Positions 16,006 to 25,300 of a DNA stretch of 64,000 nucleotides are shown here, one piece after another. This DNA is from JALZUV01 sp963837025. Lineage in GTDB: Bacteria; Pseudomonadota; Alphaproteobacteria; Rickettsiales; JALZUV01. Made by a program: the position numbers and the translations under genes. Position 1 is the first letter of the stretch, and the number at the start of each line of letters is the position of its first letter. The DNA lies in NCBI GenBank assembly GCA_963837025.1, contig CAWILT010000001.1, forward strand, positions 868,001 through 932,000. The letters run 5' to 3'. The notes beneath the pieces are model-generated. The model was not told the origin of the DNA and did not search any database. It saw nothing but the letters and a program-made list of their open reading frames with translations.

Positions 16006-16254
16006 TCAACCTCCCTGTATGATTGTTTTGATGCCCTGCCAAAGCGCCACCAATGCACCGGTGACAGCGGCGGTAATGGCCGAGCGTTTTGCCCATTTGA
16101 GGATTTCATCTGATCCGGTGCGCGACTTTCGCAGGTAGATCATGTCTGCCTGCACGCCCGTGGGGTCGCTGGTGTCGATCCCATATTTTGTCAAAGCGTC
16201 CTCGATCCCTTCGCGCACGGCAGCGCGAATGGCTTTCTTTAATTCTTCATCCAT
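16006..16254 (-). CDS. Small phage membrane protein of the lysis cassette
   Basis: 82 residues: an acidic helical N-terminus (MDEELKKAIRAAVREGIEDAL) and one C-terminal transmembrane helix (SAITAAVTGALVALWQGI). It resembles DUF6127-like small proteins next to lysis genes, but the match is weak. It lies between the LamG protein and the holin and is probably translated with them. It could be a spanin-like or antiholin-like component. Confidence 0.6.
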   Translation of the reverse strand: MDEELKKAIRAAVREGIEDALTKYGIDTSDPTGVQADMIYLRKSRTGSDEILKWAKRSAITAAVTGALVALWQGIKTIIQGG

Positions 16255-16263
16255 GATGATTTC

Positions 16264-17088
16264 CTAGCTTTGCAGGGCGACGCCCCATTTGGCGGATAAA
16301 TAAGATTCGATGATCTGGGTTTCGGTGGCATTTAATGCGCGGGCATAAATCAGCACCTCATAGACCGTTCCCCAGAAGCGGCGGCTGCTCGCACTGATAG
16401 AACCACCAATCTGTAAGGGACCGAGTTCATCAGCCACACCTATGCCGGTTCGATCATCCAACTCTTCGCGCAAACCATCAGCGCGGCCTTCCAGCGAGAA
16501 ATTAGCGCCGTATGTCAGAATTGAAGTGAGGATATGCGCTTGTCCGTCCAGCATTAGTCCGTCAGCACTATTATTGGCGGAAACTTTGTGAGCATTGGTG
16601 CGTGCATCTCCACTATCGCGATCTTCGTAGATATTGATCTTGCCTGTTTCTGGCGTGGTGCCGTCTGGCCTGCCAATCGAGAGAATGTTTTTATAAACCG
16701 AGCCACCACCATAGGACGTGCTGGCATCCACGCGTTTTGCTACTACGAAAACGGAAAGCGAATCATCACCAGCGGCGAAATAATTACTCTCCATCATCTC
16801 CTTGAGGGCATAATCAAAGAACACCCCGCGCATGCCATTTTGCAGATTGGGACTAAGGCTGGGCAATGCTTCACCGGCAACGGGTCCGAGCGGATGATTA
16901 TTGCCAGACTTATCCGCCCATACTGCCACCTGATCATTCACAATGGTGAGGCTGGCTGCATCGCTTCCATCATGCCAAACGGCCAGCGCTGGCATGTCTC
17001 GCGGATCGTAACGCAGGGAAAGTACGCCTGCGAACTCATTCGCCAACGCATCTTTGAAGGTGTTCATGTAATGATATGCGTTGCTCAT
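16264..17088 (-). CDS. LamG/concanavalin-like phage tail-fibre protein
   Basis: 274 residues. A jelly-roll lectin-like domain covers most of the protein (VAVWADKSGNNHP; ILTSILTYGANFSLEGRADG; GTVYEVLIYARALNATETQI), the usual pattern of LamG-type domains. No signal peptide. Proteins like this at the end of a tail operon bind host surface sugars. It follows DUF2793 by one base. Confidence 0.75.
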   Translation of the reverse strand: MSNAYHYMNTFKDALANEFAGVLSLRYDPRDMPALAVWHDGSDAASLTIVNDQVAVWADKSGNNHPLGPVAGEALPSLSPNLQNGMRGVFFDYALKEMMESNYFAAGDDSLSVFVVAKRVDASTSYGGGSVYKNILSIGRPDGTTPETGKINIYEDRDSGDARTNAHKVSANNSADGLMLDGQAHILTSILTYGANFSLEGRADGLREELDDRTGIGVADELGPLQIGGSISASSRRFWGTVYEVLIYARALNATETQIIESYLSAKWGVALQS

Positions 17089-17089
17089 A

Positions 17090-17794
17090 TTACCAGTTCC
17101 ATGGTCCGTGCGGTTTGAGGTATTGGACGTTGAGGCGCACCAGCCCGCCAGTGAATGCTCCGCTGTCCGGCGTGAGTATCAGCGGCGTGTCGCTGTAATA
17201 GGTCACGGGGTGATAACTCATGCCGATATTGGTAGAATCCGCTCCTATGCCGATACCATTGCCATAGCGTGAGGTGTCACCCGATACGCCCACGCCGAAG
17301 GTGGTGACGCTGCCCGTTACGGCTGTGATCACCCTCGTGTTGACGGCTATCACACTGGAGCGATCCGGAATGTTGGTGGCTGTGCTGGTAGTCGCGCTGA
17401 GATCAACATCCTCCTGCCAGCTCTGCACGCGCAGATATTCGCCGGTGTCTTTCATAATTAGGCCAAACGGCACCCATCCGGATCCGTCATAGGCCATGCG
17501 CGAATCCAGTGATTCCACCACCGCATCCATCCACTTGAACGGCGCATAGAACACCCAGCCGCCTGTCTGGTATTGTGCCAGCTGGTTGGCCTTGCCGGAG
17601 AAATCACCGGTTGGGCTGGTGCCGACAATATAGAGATCACCTTCCGCAGGGCTGCCCGGTGGCGTATCGGCAATATCCGCCACCACCGGCGTGACAAACG
17701 CATCCAACTTGTTAAGCCCTTCGTTATGCGTAACTTCTTTTTGGGCTTGGCTTGAGACAATATAAGGCAAGCCCAAACGTGCAGTCTGAGACAT
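17090..17794 (-). CDS. DUF2793 phage tail protein
   Basis: 234 residues beginning with LGLPYIVSSQAQKEVTHNEG, the DUF2793 hallmark. The family lies directly after the host-specificity tail protein in alphaproteobacterial phages and gene-transfer agents and is thought to be part of the fibre. The C-terminal half is beta-rich and repetitive (T/S/G-rich), as expected for a fibre. Confidence 0.85.
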   Translation of the reverse strand: MSQTARLGLPYIVSSQAQKEVTHNEGLNKLDAFVTPVVADIADTPPGSPAEGDLYIVGTSPTGDFSGKANQLAQYQTGGWVFYAPFKWMDAVVESLDSRMAYDGSGWVPFGLIMKDTGEYLRVQSWQEDVDLSATTSTATNIPDRSSVIAVNTRVITAVTGSVTTFGVGVSGDTSRYGNGIGIGADSTNIGMSYHPVTYYSDTPLILTPDSGAFTGGLVRLNVQYLKPHGPWNW

Positions 17795-17815
17795 AGAATC
17801 CTCCAGTAATGTTGA

Positions 17816-20800
17816 TTAAATATTGGCGCTGCTGGCGTATCCTCGGCCAACTACGGCGGAAAGCTGATACAGCTTCACGCTGACACTGCTTTGCATTGAT
17901 CCGAAATCGGTAGTTTGCTCGGCAGCGCTGTAGCTGGCGGTTTGGCTGGTGGTGGCAATGGTGCGCTTCACCGTTGCCCCGTCCATAATCTCCACCTCAT
18001 AGGCTTCTGTTTCCTCGCCCAGCGGAATGCCAACCCCATCGCGCCATTCACCATCGACGCGGGAGCGACGTATCCAGCTTATGGTCAGGTTGCCCGAACC
18101 GTCGCGCACGCCTTTTACATGCACTGGCGCAAACGGTTTCAGGTTTCGCCCTGTGTAGGTGAATGTCACTTCATCGGTATTGCCCAGCGAGTTGCCAACA
18201 CTCACGCCTTTATAGAACAGCTGCCGCCCGATCAGGTTGTTAGCGATTGCGGTCGTATATAACGCCGGAGAAAGCAGGATGAACCTGTCACCGGCGGTAT
18301 GACTACCCACCGCCCATTCCGTACCCTGCCGCCCGCGCAGGAGGCGGGAAAGACGATAGGTGCGCTCACCGATCAATTCTGCATTCTGGAATTGTACCAG
18401 CTCGTCACCAATCAATGCAGCATTGGCACCATTGAACACGGCCAATTCACTGACACTGGCGAGGCTTCCGGCGGTTAATACCACTTCCACCTGATTGACC
18501 TGATCCCACGTTTCCGTAATACCGGCTGGTAGACTAGTTATGATCGCGCCAAATGTGGCAGCACCTTCCAACCCAGCCAGCAGATTGAAAGTGTTTCCAC
18601 CATCTTCGCCGCCATCATCGGAACGGTAGATCGCCGCGCCGTTCCAATCCGCACCATCGGGAGCCACGCCGAAGCGTAGCAACCCCTGATTAGTTGCTGT
18701 ATCGGTTGGCAGTGGTGGAGCATCCACAAACTGAAGCAGTGTGTCCGGCACTAGCACCGGCGGCGTGATGTTGCCCGAAGTCTCTCCTGCTGGGGTGTAG
18801 AAATCGTAAGAACTCACATCCTCCGCCACGGCGCTGATCTTCATCAGGCCGTTGGCTTCCATATCGGTTTTGATGACGCGCATCTCATGCGCTGCGCCGG
18901 AAACGGTCACGGTGATGACGTCAGTCGGCTCCAGCCGCACATATTTGGGCGGCACAGTCAGGCCGAAGCTCAGGCGTTCCTTCCATGTGCCATAAAGTGT
19001 AATATCCGCTACCTGCTTGGCCTGCGTTGCCCCCATGACAATCGGCAGGTTGATCGTTACCTGATCCACTGCCTTAGTGGTTTGGCGCTGGCTGGTTTGC
19101 GTCACCGGATCATAGTTAAATGGCCGGTCGATATAGGTCACGTTTACGCGCTGGGGCAATTCAAGCTCCTGCGCGTAATTGATTTCCAGCACATCCTGCA
19201 CGCCGCTTTTGGCGCTGGGGATGAGGTCATCTTCCGGGATCGCCTTCACTGAGCTATTGCCACGCGGCACGCATTTCAGGATGCCATCACTTTCCACCAC
19301 GTCGAAGAAGCCACTGGCCAGCTGCTCCAGCGCATTGCGCACCGTAATCGGCTGCTGAAGGATATACCCCTCCAGTGAGGCAGTCAGACGGGTGACGTCA
19401 TAATCCGAAGGCGTGAGGCCTGCGGCTTGCAGCAACTCCGCCACCACCGCGCCGAGCGTGGAAGCGCCGAGCTTGCCGTTTACCCAATGGCCGGTTGCCC
19501 AGAGGATCGAGTCCTGCCACACGCCTTCCAGATCAGGCCAGAAGGAAAATGGCCGGGAGTCCCATGTCCAGATAAAGCGCCGCGCCACAAGACCAGTATT
19601 GCCGGAGGCGGTTTCCCGCGCTTCCAGATAATCGAGCGTGGTATCCAGTGCCACTCGCTGCGCCTGAAAATCCACGCGGCCTTTGCTGCCTCGCGGGTAG
19701 AAACTTTCCGAGCTGGTCGGATCATAAAACACGTTGGGTTGGTTGGTGCAGCCATCCACAGAAGGAAAGCCAAACTCCGTAAACCAAACCGGCTTCATTT
19801 TGGCAGTCCAGCCGGTGGTGCTGGTATCGGGATTGGTGTGCGTATTTTTCCACCAATATTCGAGGTTTTTCCATGCGTAGGTCGGATCGCCGCTATAGCT
19901 GGTTTGGCCGGTGCGAGCCACGGAATCGGCATAGTAATAATCCCAGCCTTCGCCGCTTTCCCAATATTCGGCAATCAGCTCCGGCGTGATCTGGATTTGT
20001 GGCAAGTCGGGCGTCAGCGGGAAATAACTATCAATCCCCACAAAGTCGATATTGCTGGATGCCCAGAGCGGATCGAGATTAAACCAACCACCCAAGCTAT
20101 GATATTCGCTCCAGTCGGCGGCATAGGTGATCAGCGTTCCGGGCATAGCGGCTTTCACACTGCCTGCTAAACTCACCAGCTGCGACACTGCCGGATAGCT
20201 TCCGGGTGTATCGGTAAAGCCGGTCATGCCGATCAGCTCCGAGCCGATGACGAACGCATCCACTTTACCGCTGAGCAGATTGGCATAGTGCATGATGAAT
20301 GCGTTATAGCCGTTGGTTTTAGTGAACCAGCTGGCCGCATCCGTTGCATTGGCAGGCTCGATGCGCCCGCGCCACGGCTTCGGCACCGGCATGATCGTAT
20401 CCACGAACGGCATAGGGTAGAGCATAACATTAAGGCCACGCGCTTTTAGCTCCGCGCAGAGTTGCACCACCGTGTGATCCGAAGGTGTGCCGCCATAGGT
20501 GGGTGTATCTTCATCGAAAAACAGCACGGTTTGTGCCGAAGCGCGGCTGATACCCGCCACACTCCAATCCTGCGGCAGCACCTGCGTAGTGCCTTGGAAT
20601 TCCACCTTGGGAATGATGGTGCAGGCACCAGCATCGATAGAAGTGGCGAACCACGTCACCACCACCGCCACCCATTCCAGATTAGGCAGGTTTTTAATCA
20701 ACTGATCCAGCGCCACCTGCACATCGGCTTTGCCGTCATAATTGTGCATATTGATGGATTGCTTATCGCCCGACGGAGTGAACGCGCCGCCAAAATAGGC

Positions 20801-21565
20801 GTAATAGCCATCCTGCTTGCTGGTGACTTGCGTGCTATAGACAAACTCACCCGCACCGGGAATCATCACAATGTCTTTCACCTTATCTTCAACACTGGGG
20901 CTAAATTTCACCGTGCGACGCACTTCAAACGTAAAATTCGGAATGCGGTTGCCGTAAACCGCCAGCGGGAAATCTTCGATCACCCCATAGGCCATGCCGC
21001 GATGTGCGGAGATAGTTCCCGCAGGTAGGTATTTGGCCATGATGTCATCCACGGCCTGATCTTCATCGCCAAAGTGGATATTGTATTTGCCCTGCGCGGA
21101 GGAAAGTTCCGCTTCCGTTAGTACCTTGCTATCCGCCCATACGCGGATCACTTCGTCAATCTCGCCTTCGCAAATGGCAATGGCCAGAGTGACGAAATAC
21201 TCATAAGAGATGGTTGTCTGGCTGGTAGTTGTTTTGCCACCGCCGCCACCTTTGCCGCCACCGCTAGAAGTTTGCGTGCTGGTTTTCTCGCTGCGCACTT
21301 CCTTGATGTCGGTTGCCCAGATCACATTTCCTGCCAGCCGCATGGTGCCGTAAACCTTGGGGATCATGTTCCCATAGGTGGAAATTTGCGCCCGCAGATC
21401 ACTCAGCCTCGGACCTTCTTGGGTAGGCAGTTGCACGCGCTGGCTTTTCGGGAAGAAAGCGCCAGCCGCCATGCTGCCAATGTTGGCACCGAGGATAGCG
21501 CCAGATGGTCCGCCCAGCACGAAGCCCACCGTGCCACCGACAACAGGTAATACAATATCAGCCAT
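17816..21565 (-). CDS. GTA-like tail host-specificity protein with TIM-barrel domain
   Basis: 1249 residues. The N-terminus has a glycine-rich hydrophobic stretch (VGGTVGFVLGGPSGAILGAN) and a long Gly/Ser linker near 105. The glycoside-hydrolase-like TIM barrel is at about 400-720 (NGYNAFIMHYANLLSGKVDA; PVWFTEFGFPSVDG). It is followed by the Phage-tail_3 domain (~760-950) and a C-terminal beta-rich domain. This is the gene-transfer-agent tail-tip protein that contacts and may digest the cell envelope. It lies between NlpC/P60 and DUF2793, as in RcGTA-like tails. The frame is open throughout. Confidence 0.93.
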   Translation of the reverse strand: MADIVLPVVGGTVGFVLGGPSGAILGANIGSMAAGAFFPKSQRVQLPTQEGPRLSDLRAQISTYGNMIPKVYGTMRLAGNVIWATDIKEVRSEKTSTQTSSGGGKGGGGGKTTTSQTTISYEYFVTLAIAICEGEIDEVIRVWADSKVLTEAELSSAQGKYNIHFGDEDQAVDDIMAKYLPAGTISAHRGMAYGVIEDFPLAVYGNRIPNFTFEVRRTVKFSPSVEDKVKDIVMIPGAGEFVYSTQVTSKQDGYYAYFGGAFTPSGDKQSINMHNYDGKADVQVALDQLIKNLPNLEWVAVVVTWFATSIDAGACTIIPKVEFQGTTQVLPQDWSVAGISRASAQTVLFFDEDTPTYGGTPSDHTVVQLCAELKARGLNVMLYPMPFVDTIMPVPKPWRGRIEPANATDAASWFTKTNGYNAFIMHYANLLSGKVDAFVIGSELIGMTGFTDTPGSYPAVSQLVSLAGSVKAAMPGTLITYAADWSEYHSLGGWFNLDPLWASSNIDFVGIDSYFPLTPDLPQIQITPELIAEYWESGEGWDYYYADSVARTGQTSYSGDPTYAWKNLEYWWKNTHTNPDTSTTGWTAKMKPVWFTEFGFPSVDGCTNQPNVFYDPTSSESFYPRGSKGRVDFQAQRVALDTTLDYLEARETASGNTGLVARRFIWTWDSRPFSFWPDLEGVWQDSILWATGHWVNGKLGASTLGAVVAELLQAAGLTPSDYDVTRLTASLEGYILQQPITVRNALEQLASGFFDVVESDGILKCVPRGNSSVKAIPEDDLIPSAKSGVQDVLEINYAQELELPQRVNVTYIDRPFNYDPVTQTSQRQTTKAVDQVTINLPIVMGATQAKQVADITLYGTWKERLSFGLTVPPKYVRLEPTDVITVTVSGAAHEMRVIKTDMEANGLMKISAVAEDVSSYDFYTPAGETSGNITPPVLVPDTLLQFVDAPPLPTDTATNQGLLRFGVAPDGADWNGAAIYRSDDGGEDGGNTFNLLAGLEGAATFGAIITSLPAGITETWDQVNQVEVVLTAGSLASVSELAVFNGANAALIGDELVQFQNAELIGERTYRLSRLLRGRQGTEWAVGSHTAGDRFILLSPALYTTAIANNLIGRQLFYKGVSVGNSLGNTDEVTFTYTGRNLKPFAPVHVKGVRDGSGNLTISWIRRSRVDGEWRDGVGIPLGEETEAYEVEIMDGATVKRTIATTSQTASYSAAEQTTDFGSMQSSVSVKLYQLSAVVGRGYASSANI

Positions 21566-21568
21566 GAG

Positions 21569-22057
21569 TTACTTCTTTAGCGGTTCAAGTTGTTTCGTTT
21601 TGAAGCGGTAAGCGTGCGTCAACATACGCAGCCACGCATCGGAAAGCGGTTGCTCTACCACGCGCCCCGCGCTGGAATTGCAATGGATCAGCCCAGCGCC
21701 GTCGGTGGGATAATTGGTTAAAAACCCCACATGCTGCGGATCGCGAAAGGTACGAAATAGCAGCACATCGCCTGCACGCATTTTCGCCACAGGCACCTCG
21801 CGCAGATGCTTCTTGATGCTGCCAACCAGCCGCCCGCGCTCTGGATACATGGAGTAATTAAACTCATCATGCTGCGATAGCGGCAAGCCTTCGCCGTCCT
21901 GCAAGCCAAGTTCGTCAATCACGCCAATGATCAGTCCGATACAATCGACACCACCAGCGCCAGCCTTGGATTTCTTTAAGCGTCCTTGGTAGTGATAGCG
22001 CGTGCCGAGCCATGTACGGGCTTGAAGGACAATTTTTTGTTGCGAAATTCGTGGCAT
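21569..22057 (-). CDS. NlpC/P60 tail-tip peptidase
   Basis: 162 residues. The nucleophile cysteine lies in GGVDCIGLIIG and the histidine in PQHVGFLTN, with a following polar HCNSS segment. It is the family of GTA/phage tail-tip murein peptidases. It would cut peptidoglycan peptides as DNA enters the cell. It lies 3 bases before the TIM-barrel gene. Upstream, where the DUF2163 gene should abut, a toxin-antitoxin pair intervenes. Confidence 0.9.
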   Translation of the reverse strand: MPRISQQKIVLQARTWLGTRYHYQGRLKKSKAGAGGVDCIGLIIGVIDELGLQDGEGLPLSQHDEFNYSMYPERGRLVGSIKKHLREVPVAKMRAGDVLLFRTFRDPQHVGFLTNYPTDGAGLIHCNSSAGRVVEQPLSDAWLRMLTHAYRFKTKQLEPLKK

Positions 22058-22127
22058 ATCTCTATTACATTGGCATGGTTTATGGTTGACAAATAACTGT
22101 GCTTATGGCACACTGTGAAGGTAAAAC

Positions 22128-22454
22128 ATGAGTGCTATCGCCATTGTCGAACTGTCGGCTTTCTCGAAGAAATCGACAAAGATACTGGATAAAGAAGAAA
22201 TTGACGCGCTACGCGCCTACCTTCTTCAGCATCCCGATAAGGGCGATGTCATTCCCGGAACCGGCGGTGTCCGCAAATTGCGGTGGGCTGCTAGTGGCAG
22301 GGGTAAACGTGGCGGCGCTCGTGTAATTTATTTTTACCATGTAGTCGGTACGAAGATTTACCTGATGACCTGCTACACGAAAAACGAGCGAGACGATTTA
22401 AGTGCCGCCGATAAAAAGCACTTAAAAGCGATTGTGGAACAGATCAAACGTTAA
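22128..22454 (+). CDS. RelE/HigB-like toxin
   Basis: 108 residues matching RelE-superfamily toxins: a helical N-terminus, GGVRKLRWAASGRGKRGGAR, then the central strand VIYFYHVVGTKIYLMTCYTK and a C-terminal helix. The basic core is typical of ribosome-dependent mRNA interferases. It is encoded upstream of its antitoxin (HigBA order), opposite to the tail genes around it, so it is probably a later insertion. It appears intact. Confidence 0.88.
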   Translation: MSAIAIVELSAFSKKSTKILDKEEIDALRAYLLQHPDKGDVIPGTGGVRKLRWAASGRGKRGGARVIYFYHVVGTKIYLMTCYTKNERDDLSAADKKHLKAIVEQIKR

Positions 22455-22464
22455 GGAGGCAATT

Positions 22465-22797
22465 ATGGCCAGACCGAAAAAGAATGACGATGCAATTACC
22501 CCACTTGGTCAGGAGCTGATTGAAGCGGCGCAGGAAATGCTTGCCCATTCGCGTGGTGAAATTGAACTGCCTACCTATTACTATACCGTACCGGATGAGG
22601 TGAATGTTAAGGAAATCCGTAGCAACCTTCATCTTACGCAAGAGCAATTTGCCCACTTCATCGGTGCCAGCGTTCATGCAGTGCGACACTGGGAAAATGG
22701 ACGCCGTAAACCAGATGGCACAGCTCGCACACTGCTATGCGTTTTGCAAAGCAATCCCCGCGCCGTGCTGGATGTACTCGGAAGTCCCACTGCTTAA
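22465..22797 (+). CDS. XRE-family antitoxin (NadS/HigA-like)
   Basis: About 110 residues from the ATG at 22465, which has AAGGAGG upstream. The frame is open back to 22432, but that start lacks such a site. The C-terminal helix-turn-helix (VKEIRSNLHLTQEQFAHFIG, then VHAVRHWENGRRKPDG) is that of NadS/HigA antitoxins. It would bind the toxin and its own promoter. It ends over the last bases of the broken DUF2163 gene. Confidence 0.88.
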   Translation: MARPKKNDDAITPLGQELIEAAQEMLAHSRGEIELPTYYYTVPDEVNVKEIRSNLHLTQEQFAHFIGASVHAVRHWENGRRKPDGTARTLLCVLQSNPRAVLDVLGSPTA

Positions 22798-23273
22798 GCA
22801 TTGCGGTTGCTCTTGCTTAATGTGCCTGCGGTGGTGAGTAGCGCGTCCACACCGGGAACATACGGCTCGCCACGAAAATTAAGGATATTGCTGAATTTGC
22901 CCTGACAGGTTTCGTGGGTCTTGTCGCACCCGGCGATAATCTTGAATTCGTCACCCACTTGGAGGGATTTACCCATCGGCAACGCCAGCACCACTTGGGT
23001 GGAGGCGAATTCCTTTACCTCCATGCGCCGCCCGTCATTATTGCCGCTCGTCCATTCCACTTCGCCGCCAGTGAACCAACCCGCCGCCTGAGTTAGTGCG
23101 GAAGCTTTGAACGTCTGGTTATTCACCACTTCCGTGATGGTGGTAGTCACAGTAACGCTGGCCAGATTCACTTTGCAGCGGCTATCGCCCAGCACGGCGC
23201 GGCAGGACGGGGAATAAACCTCGCCAATCGTTTGGCTTAAATGCTGCGTCAGGCCGCGTACTTCGGCATGGAA
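22794..23273 (-). pseudogene. DUF2163 (phage BR0599-type) tail protein, 5' end deleted
   Basis: The frame encodes the C-terminal ~160 residues of a GTA-type DUF2163 protein: VRGLTQHLSQTIGEVYSPSC, ...LGDSRCKVNLA..., CDKTHETCQGKFSNILNFRG. Family members are about 290 residues, and here the N-terminal DUF2163 domain is gone. Homology stops near 23273 and an in-frame TAA follows at 23277-23279. A GTG at 23195 could make a short product. On the other side of the break is a TIR-domain gene fragment. Confidence 0.85.
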
Positions 23274-23449
23274 TAGTTACGCGTACTGTCTCCGGCGAGC
23301 AAATACTTCTACCCATTTGGCACAACATTACAAAACAAGAAGTTATTGATTACAGCCCTTCACTTGCTGACAAAGTAGCGCGAAGCACAGCAACGCACAC
23401 AGTTGAGGAAATTGCAGAAGAAATCGTTGAATTGCTGAAAAACACTTAA
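23270..23449 (+). pseudogene. C-terminal fragment of a TIR-domain protein
   Basis: From about 23270 to TAA 23447-23449 the plus strand encodes ~59 residues matching the end of bacterial TIR domains: SGEQILLPIWHNITKQEV, then IDYSPSLADKVARSTATHTV and EEIAEEIVELLKNT. No start codon or N-terminal TIR half exists upstream, because the sequence there is the reversed DUF2163 gene. TIR domains hydrolyse NAD+ or signal in phage defence. This piece is non-functional and marks a recombination junction within about 6 bases. Confidence 0.85.
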
Positions 23450-23485
23450 AACCTCCTTTTTATGGAGCTTTAAGCAAGCACTCAT

Positions 23486-25300
23486 CTAAAAATTCCAATC
23501 GTCGTAGCTGATCCAGTGATCGGCCTGTTTCTCCGGCGGCGGTTCCTTATGCTTGCTCAATCTCTCGCGCTCCATCTCATGCACCAGCGCTGCAAGGTTC
23601 GGGTTCAGAATATGCAGCGCCGCCAGTGCATAGACGCGGCAATCCAGCACCTCGTTACGGTGGCCTTTCGGCAGCACCCAAATCCGCGAGGGGTGGCCGT
23701 TCACGAATTTTGTCTGCACGCGCTCTGATGTCAGCTGCCGGAAATACTCCTCCGGATACTCCGCCGGAAAGTGGCAATAACCCGCACCCGGCTGATGAAT
23801 CCGCAGGCGCGAATAGATCATCTGCTTGGCCGTATCGGTGCCGATGTTGAACAACTTCACCCGCAGCTTATTGGAGCGGCTGAATTTACTCACCAACGGC
23901 TTGCCGGTTTGCGACGCACCCTTGATGGCGAAAATTCGTTCGGCCTCCCGTGCCTTGCAATATTCATAGACTTTCTGCGTATGGTGGCCGCCGGTGTCCA
24001 CACAGGCGCAGCCGATATTCAGCACGCTACCATCCACGCGCTGCATGGATTGGCGCAGCACGCGGTCGAGTTCTTCCCATACTTTCGGCTGGGCAGGATC
24101 ACCATGCAGAACATGATACCCAAGCGACCAGCTTTCCTGTCCGATGCCCCAGCCAACCAGCTCTGCTTCCAGCCGGTCGTCCTGCACATCCACGCCAGCG
24201 GTGATCACCGCCACGCCATCAGGTGCGATGCGTCCCCAGTTTTCCTTGCGGTTCAGCAAGCCTCTGGGATCAACGCCCTCGGTCGCTTCCTTCCATGTTT
24301 CACCAAGGGAAGTATTGACCCAGACTTTCAGCGTTTCCGGCAGGCGCTTTGCCTTCAGGAAGTTGGAAACCATCTCCGACCAGCGCACCCACGGGCTATA
24401 AATCTCCGAGATGTGAAAGCCAGCAATGCCATCAAATTCTGCCTGCGCACGCCATTCGCCGCGTGCCAGCATCCAAAGTTTATCGCTATCGTGCAGCGTG
24501 GCTTTGCAATGCTCACACTCGCAGTAAGCGCTGGCTGGGTCTTTCTTATCAAACTTGATATGCGACCAGCTGAGCACCTGAAATGCGCCGCATTCCGGGC
24601 AAGGCACAAAGAACAGCCGCTGGTCGCTTTGCTGAAAGCGGGCTTCTATCTTGCTTTCACCCTCAATCGTCGGCGTGCTGGCCGATACCAGAAGCCGGTT
24701 CCAGAAGGTGGTGGTGCGTTTCTGCGCCAGCGAACCGGGGTCACCCTCACTGCCTGCCGATACGGGATAGCGGTCTTCTTCATCAAGCAGCACGATACGG
24801 ATCGGGCGGCTGGCAAGTGAGGACGGGCTGTTGGCTCCGGCCATCGTCAAATGCCCACCGGCGAATTTCTTATGCAGCAGCGTGTTGTCGCTATTGCGTG
24901 TCTTGGCATCCTTAAACAATCCAGTCAGCGCGTCCGTGTCGCGGATCATCGGTGCCAGCCGGTCTTTGCTCCATGCTTCGGCCATATCCAGCGTGGGCTG
25001 GATGAACAGCGTCGGCGATGGGTCTTGATGCACAAAATAGCCAAGGATGTTGTTCAATATCTCGGTTTTGCCGATCTGCGCCGAGGTCATAAACACCACC
25101 TCGCGCACTCCGGGTTCGTTCACCGCATCCATCATGCCGCGCTGATAGGGTGCGCGATCAGTCCGCCACCTTCCGGGTTCGGCGCTTGCTTCCGGGCTTA
25201 GTCTTCGGTGCGCGTCTGTCCACTGGCTTACGGTCAGTTCCGGCGGCGGCATCCACACTTGGCGGGTTTTCCGCTTCAGCTTCTGGTAGGTCGTCATCAT
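23486..25300 (-). CDS. Phage terminase large subunit (GpA type)
   Basis: About 604 residues. The start is uncertain: TTG at 25309, or ATG at 25300 or 25297. It opens with MPPPELTVSQWTDAHRRLSP, the GpA signature. The ATPase follows (P-loop-like TSAQIGKTEILNN; Walker B IVLLDEEDRYP), then a zinc-binding CPEC...CEHC and a C-terminal nuclease domain (ITAGVDVQDDRLEAELVGWG; CACVDTGGHHT). It would cut and package DNA in concert with TerS. It overlaps the TerS gene by roughly 140 bases in another frame. No portal or capsid genes follow. Confidence 0.92.
   Translation of the reverse strand: MMTTYQKLKRKTRQVWMPPPELTVSQWTDAHRRLSPEASAEPGRWRTDRAPYQRGMMDAVNEPGVREVVFMTSAQIGKTEILNNILGYFVHQDPSPTLFIQPTLDMAEAWSKDRLAPMIRDTDALTGLFKDAKTRNSDNTLLHKKFAGGHLTMAGANSPSSLASRPIRIVLLDEEDRYPVSAGSEGDPGSLAQKRTTTFWNRLLVSASTPTIEGESKIEARFQQSDQRLFFVPCPECGAFQVLSWSHIKFDKKDPASAYCECEHCKATLHDSDKLWMLARGEWRAQAEFDGIAGFHISEIYSPWVRWSEMVSNFLKAKRLPETLKVWVNTSLGETWKEATEGVDPRGLLNRKENWGRIAPDGVAVITAGVDVQDDRLEAELVGWGIGQESWSLGYHVLHGDPAQPKVWEELDRVLRQSMQRVDGSVLNIGCACVDTGGHHTQKVYEYCKAREAERIFAIKGASQTGKPLVSKFSRSNKLRVKLFNIGTDTAKQMIYSRLRIHQPGAGYCHFPAEYPEEYFRQLTSERVQTKFVNGHPSRIWVLPKGHRNEVLDCRVYALAALHILNPNLAALVHEMERERLSKHKEPPPEKQADHWISYDDWNF

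Noticed and set aside
19427..20170. A 247-codon open frame antisense to the tail TIM-barrel gene
   Set aside because: Shadow of the conserved tail protein; composition is arginine- and alanine-rich as expected for antisense translation.
23771..24820. A 349-codon open frame antisense to the terminase large subunit
   Set aside because: It lies wholly within a well-supported conserved gene, arises from codon bias of G+C-rich DNA, has no family features and no ribosome site.
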